From contig NZ_QHCT01000001.1 of assembly GCF_003545885.1 (NCBI RefSeq), positions 62,001 through 126,000 on the forward strand: DNA of 64,000 bases, written 5' to 3'. A model generated the notes under the pieces. The model searched no databases. It was not told the origin of the DNA and saw only the letters and a list, made by a program, of their open reading frames with translations. Position 1 is the first letter of the stretch. Each line of letters opens with the position of its first letter. Positions 62,023 to 64,000 of this stretch are shown piece after piece. This DNA is from Leptospira stimsonii (lineage in GTDB: Bacteria > Spirochaetota > Leptospiria > Leptospirales > Leptospiraceae). Both the position numbers and the translations under genes were made by a program.

Positions 62023-62174
62023 CCTTGTTTAGTCGAGAAAGAAATATATTTCCATTCGATCGGCTTTCATACATTGGAAACATGCATTTAAAAAAGCATT
62101 CCACATAAAACAAAAGATCTCAATTTTTTTAAAAAAAATTCCACTTATTTCTGATGAGTGTTCGCTAATTTTTT

Positions 62175-62203
62175 TTGACTCTAAACTAGCCGCTTTTTAT
62201 AAC
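62175..62203 (+). promoter_or_regulatory. Predicted promoter of zinc-ribbon gene and leuS
   Basis: TTGACT (62175-62180) and TATAAC (62198-62203) with a 17-base spacer, close to sigma-70 consensus, about 85 bases before the ATG at 62289. A second TTGACA at 62261 is too near the start to serve. Confidence 0.55.
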
Positions 62204-62243
62204 GTAATCTCCGATCAGCCGGGAAGGGATGTTGTTGGATCAC

Positions 62244-62279
<36 letters not shown>

Positions 62280-62288
62280 CAAATCAGC

Positions 62289-62477
62289 ATGGATAAGTCT
62301 GGGAGCAAAATGCCGTTACTCGAAGAAAAACAAACAGAAGCGAAAGGGAATCATCTCTTGACTTGCACAGGATGCAGATCAAAGGTCACGCAACTTTACC
62401 AATACGATCTTTGTAAGTCATGTTTGAGTAAAACATTTCAAAGATTGATCAAGGTAATAGACTCAGTAAGAAAGTAA
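62289..62477 (+). CDS. Mini zinc-ribbon protein
   Basis: 62 residues with [20 protein letters not shown], two CxxC knuckles 15 residues apart, the pattern of a zinc ribbon. Polar N-terminus, basic helical C-terminus ([15 protein letters not shown]). No name recognised. It ends 8 bases before leuS and shares its promoter. A second zinc-binding mini protein is at 23175. An RNA- or ribosome-binding role is guesswork. Confidence 0.72.
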   Translation: MDKSGSKMPLLEEKQTEAKGNHLLTCTGCRSKVTQLYQYDLCKSCLSKTFQRLIKVIDSVRK

Positions 62478-62485
62478 GGATCCAA

Positions 62486-64000
<1,515 letters not shown>

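Overview
The window reads as a chromosome segment of a spirochaete of the genus Leptospira, probably of the pathogenic or a related clade. The grounds are two paralogous DUF1564 proteins (a family known essentially from Leptospira), many small lipoproteins with relaxed spirochaetal lipoboxes, frequent TTG start codons placed by good Shine-Dalgarno sequences, and an hrcA-grpE-dnaK-dnaJ operon behind a perfect CIRCE operator. Genus is confident; species is not assigned. Coding density is high and most genes are chromosomal housekeeping or lineage-specific genes. There is no insertion sequence, prophage or CRISPR array.

Layout. 1-5.0 kb: secreted protein, O-methyltransferase and acyl-CoA dehydrogenase pair, then etfB-etfA, which supplies the electron acceptor for such a dehydrogenase; the 3' end of etfA is followed by a partial direct repeat. 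5.0-8.4 kb: LolA-like carrier, an orphan 610-residue protein and trpS in one tight operon. 8.9-15.1 kb: ComEC-like channel overlapping rsmA, an ATPase-fold/HDOD fusion, and an ABC-2 exporter pair. 15.2-17 kb: sixA, tRNA-Pro(GGG), a class D beta-lactamase-like protein overlapping the tRNA, and a phasin-like gene behind a large palindrome. 17.3-23 kb: PON-like lipoprotein, the STAS-glycosyltransferase-SGNH operon, a degenerate tyrosine recombinase in an AT-rich gap, and a lipoprotein. 23.2-29.3 kb: mini zinc protein, TPR protein, double cyclic-nucleotide-binding protein, AlkA-type glycosylase, gmd and a MATE transporter.

29.4-35.1 kb: adenosine-deaminase-like protein, the TrkH-TrkA potassium uptake operon and an aldo/keto reductase. 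35.4-43.2 kb: orphan 539-residue protein, rppH-globin-acylphosphatase operon, SET-domain protein, alpha/beta hydrolase, first DUF1564 protein, GDPD, a probable outer-membrane protein and a second phasin-like gene. 43.3-50.7 kb: lipoproteins, a serine hydrolase, a DUF115 protein with an FtsI-type PBP, and an RBBP9-type hydrolase. 50.9-55.9 kb: heat-shock operon. 56-64 kb: Gfo/Idh oxidoreductase, YqgE, Cys-rich secreted peptide, second DUF1564 protein, LolCDE-like ABC pair, and a zinc-ribbon mini protein upstream of leuS, which runs off the window end.

The least explained signals are: (i) a shared TTGTGCA[GTC][TC]GCA element in front of both phasin-like genes; (ii) a dispersed intergenic repeat (three copies and a fragment) that folds into a GC-rich hairpin with one compensatory base-pair change; (iii) a hairpin that buries the ribosome site and TTG start of the TPR gene; (iv) the ATPase-fold/HDOD fusion, the SET protein and the DUF1564 family.
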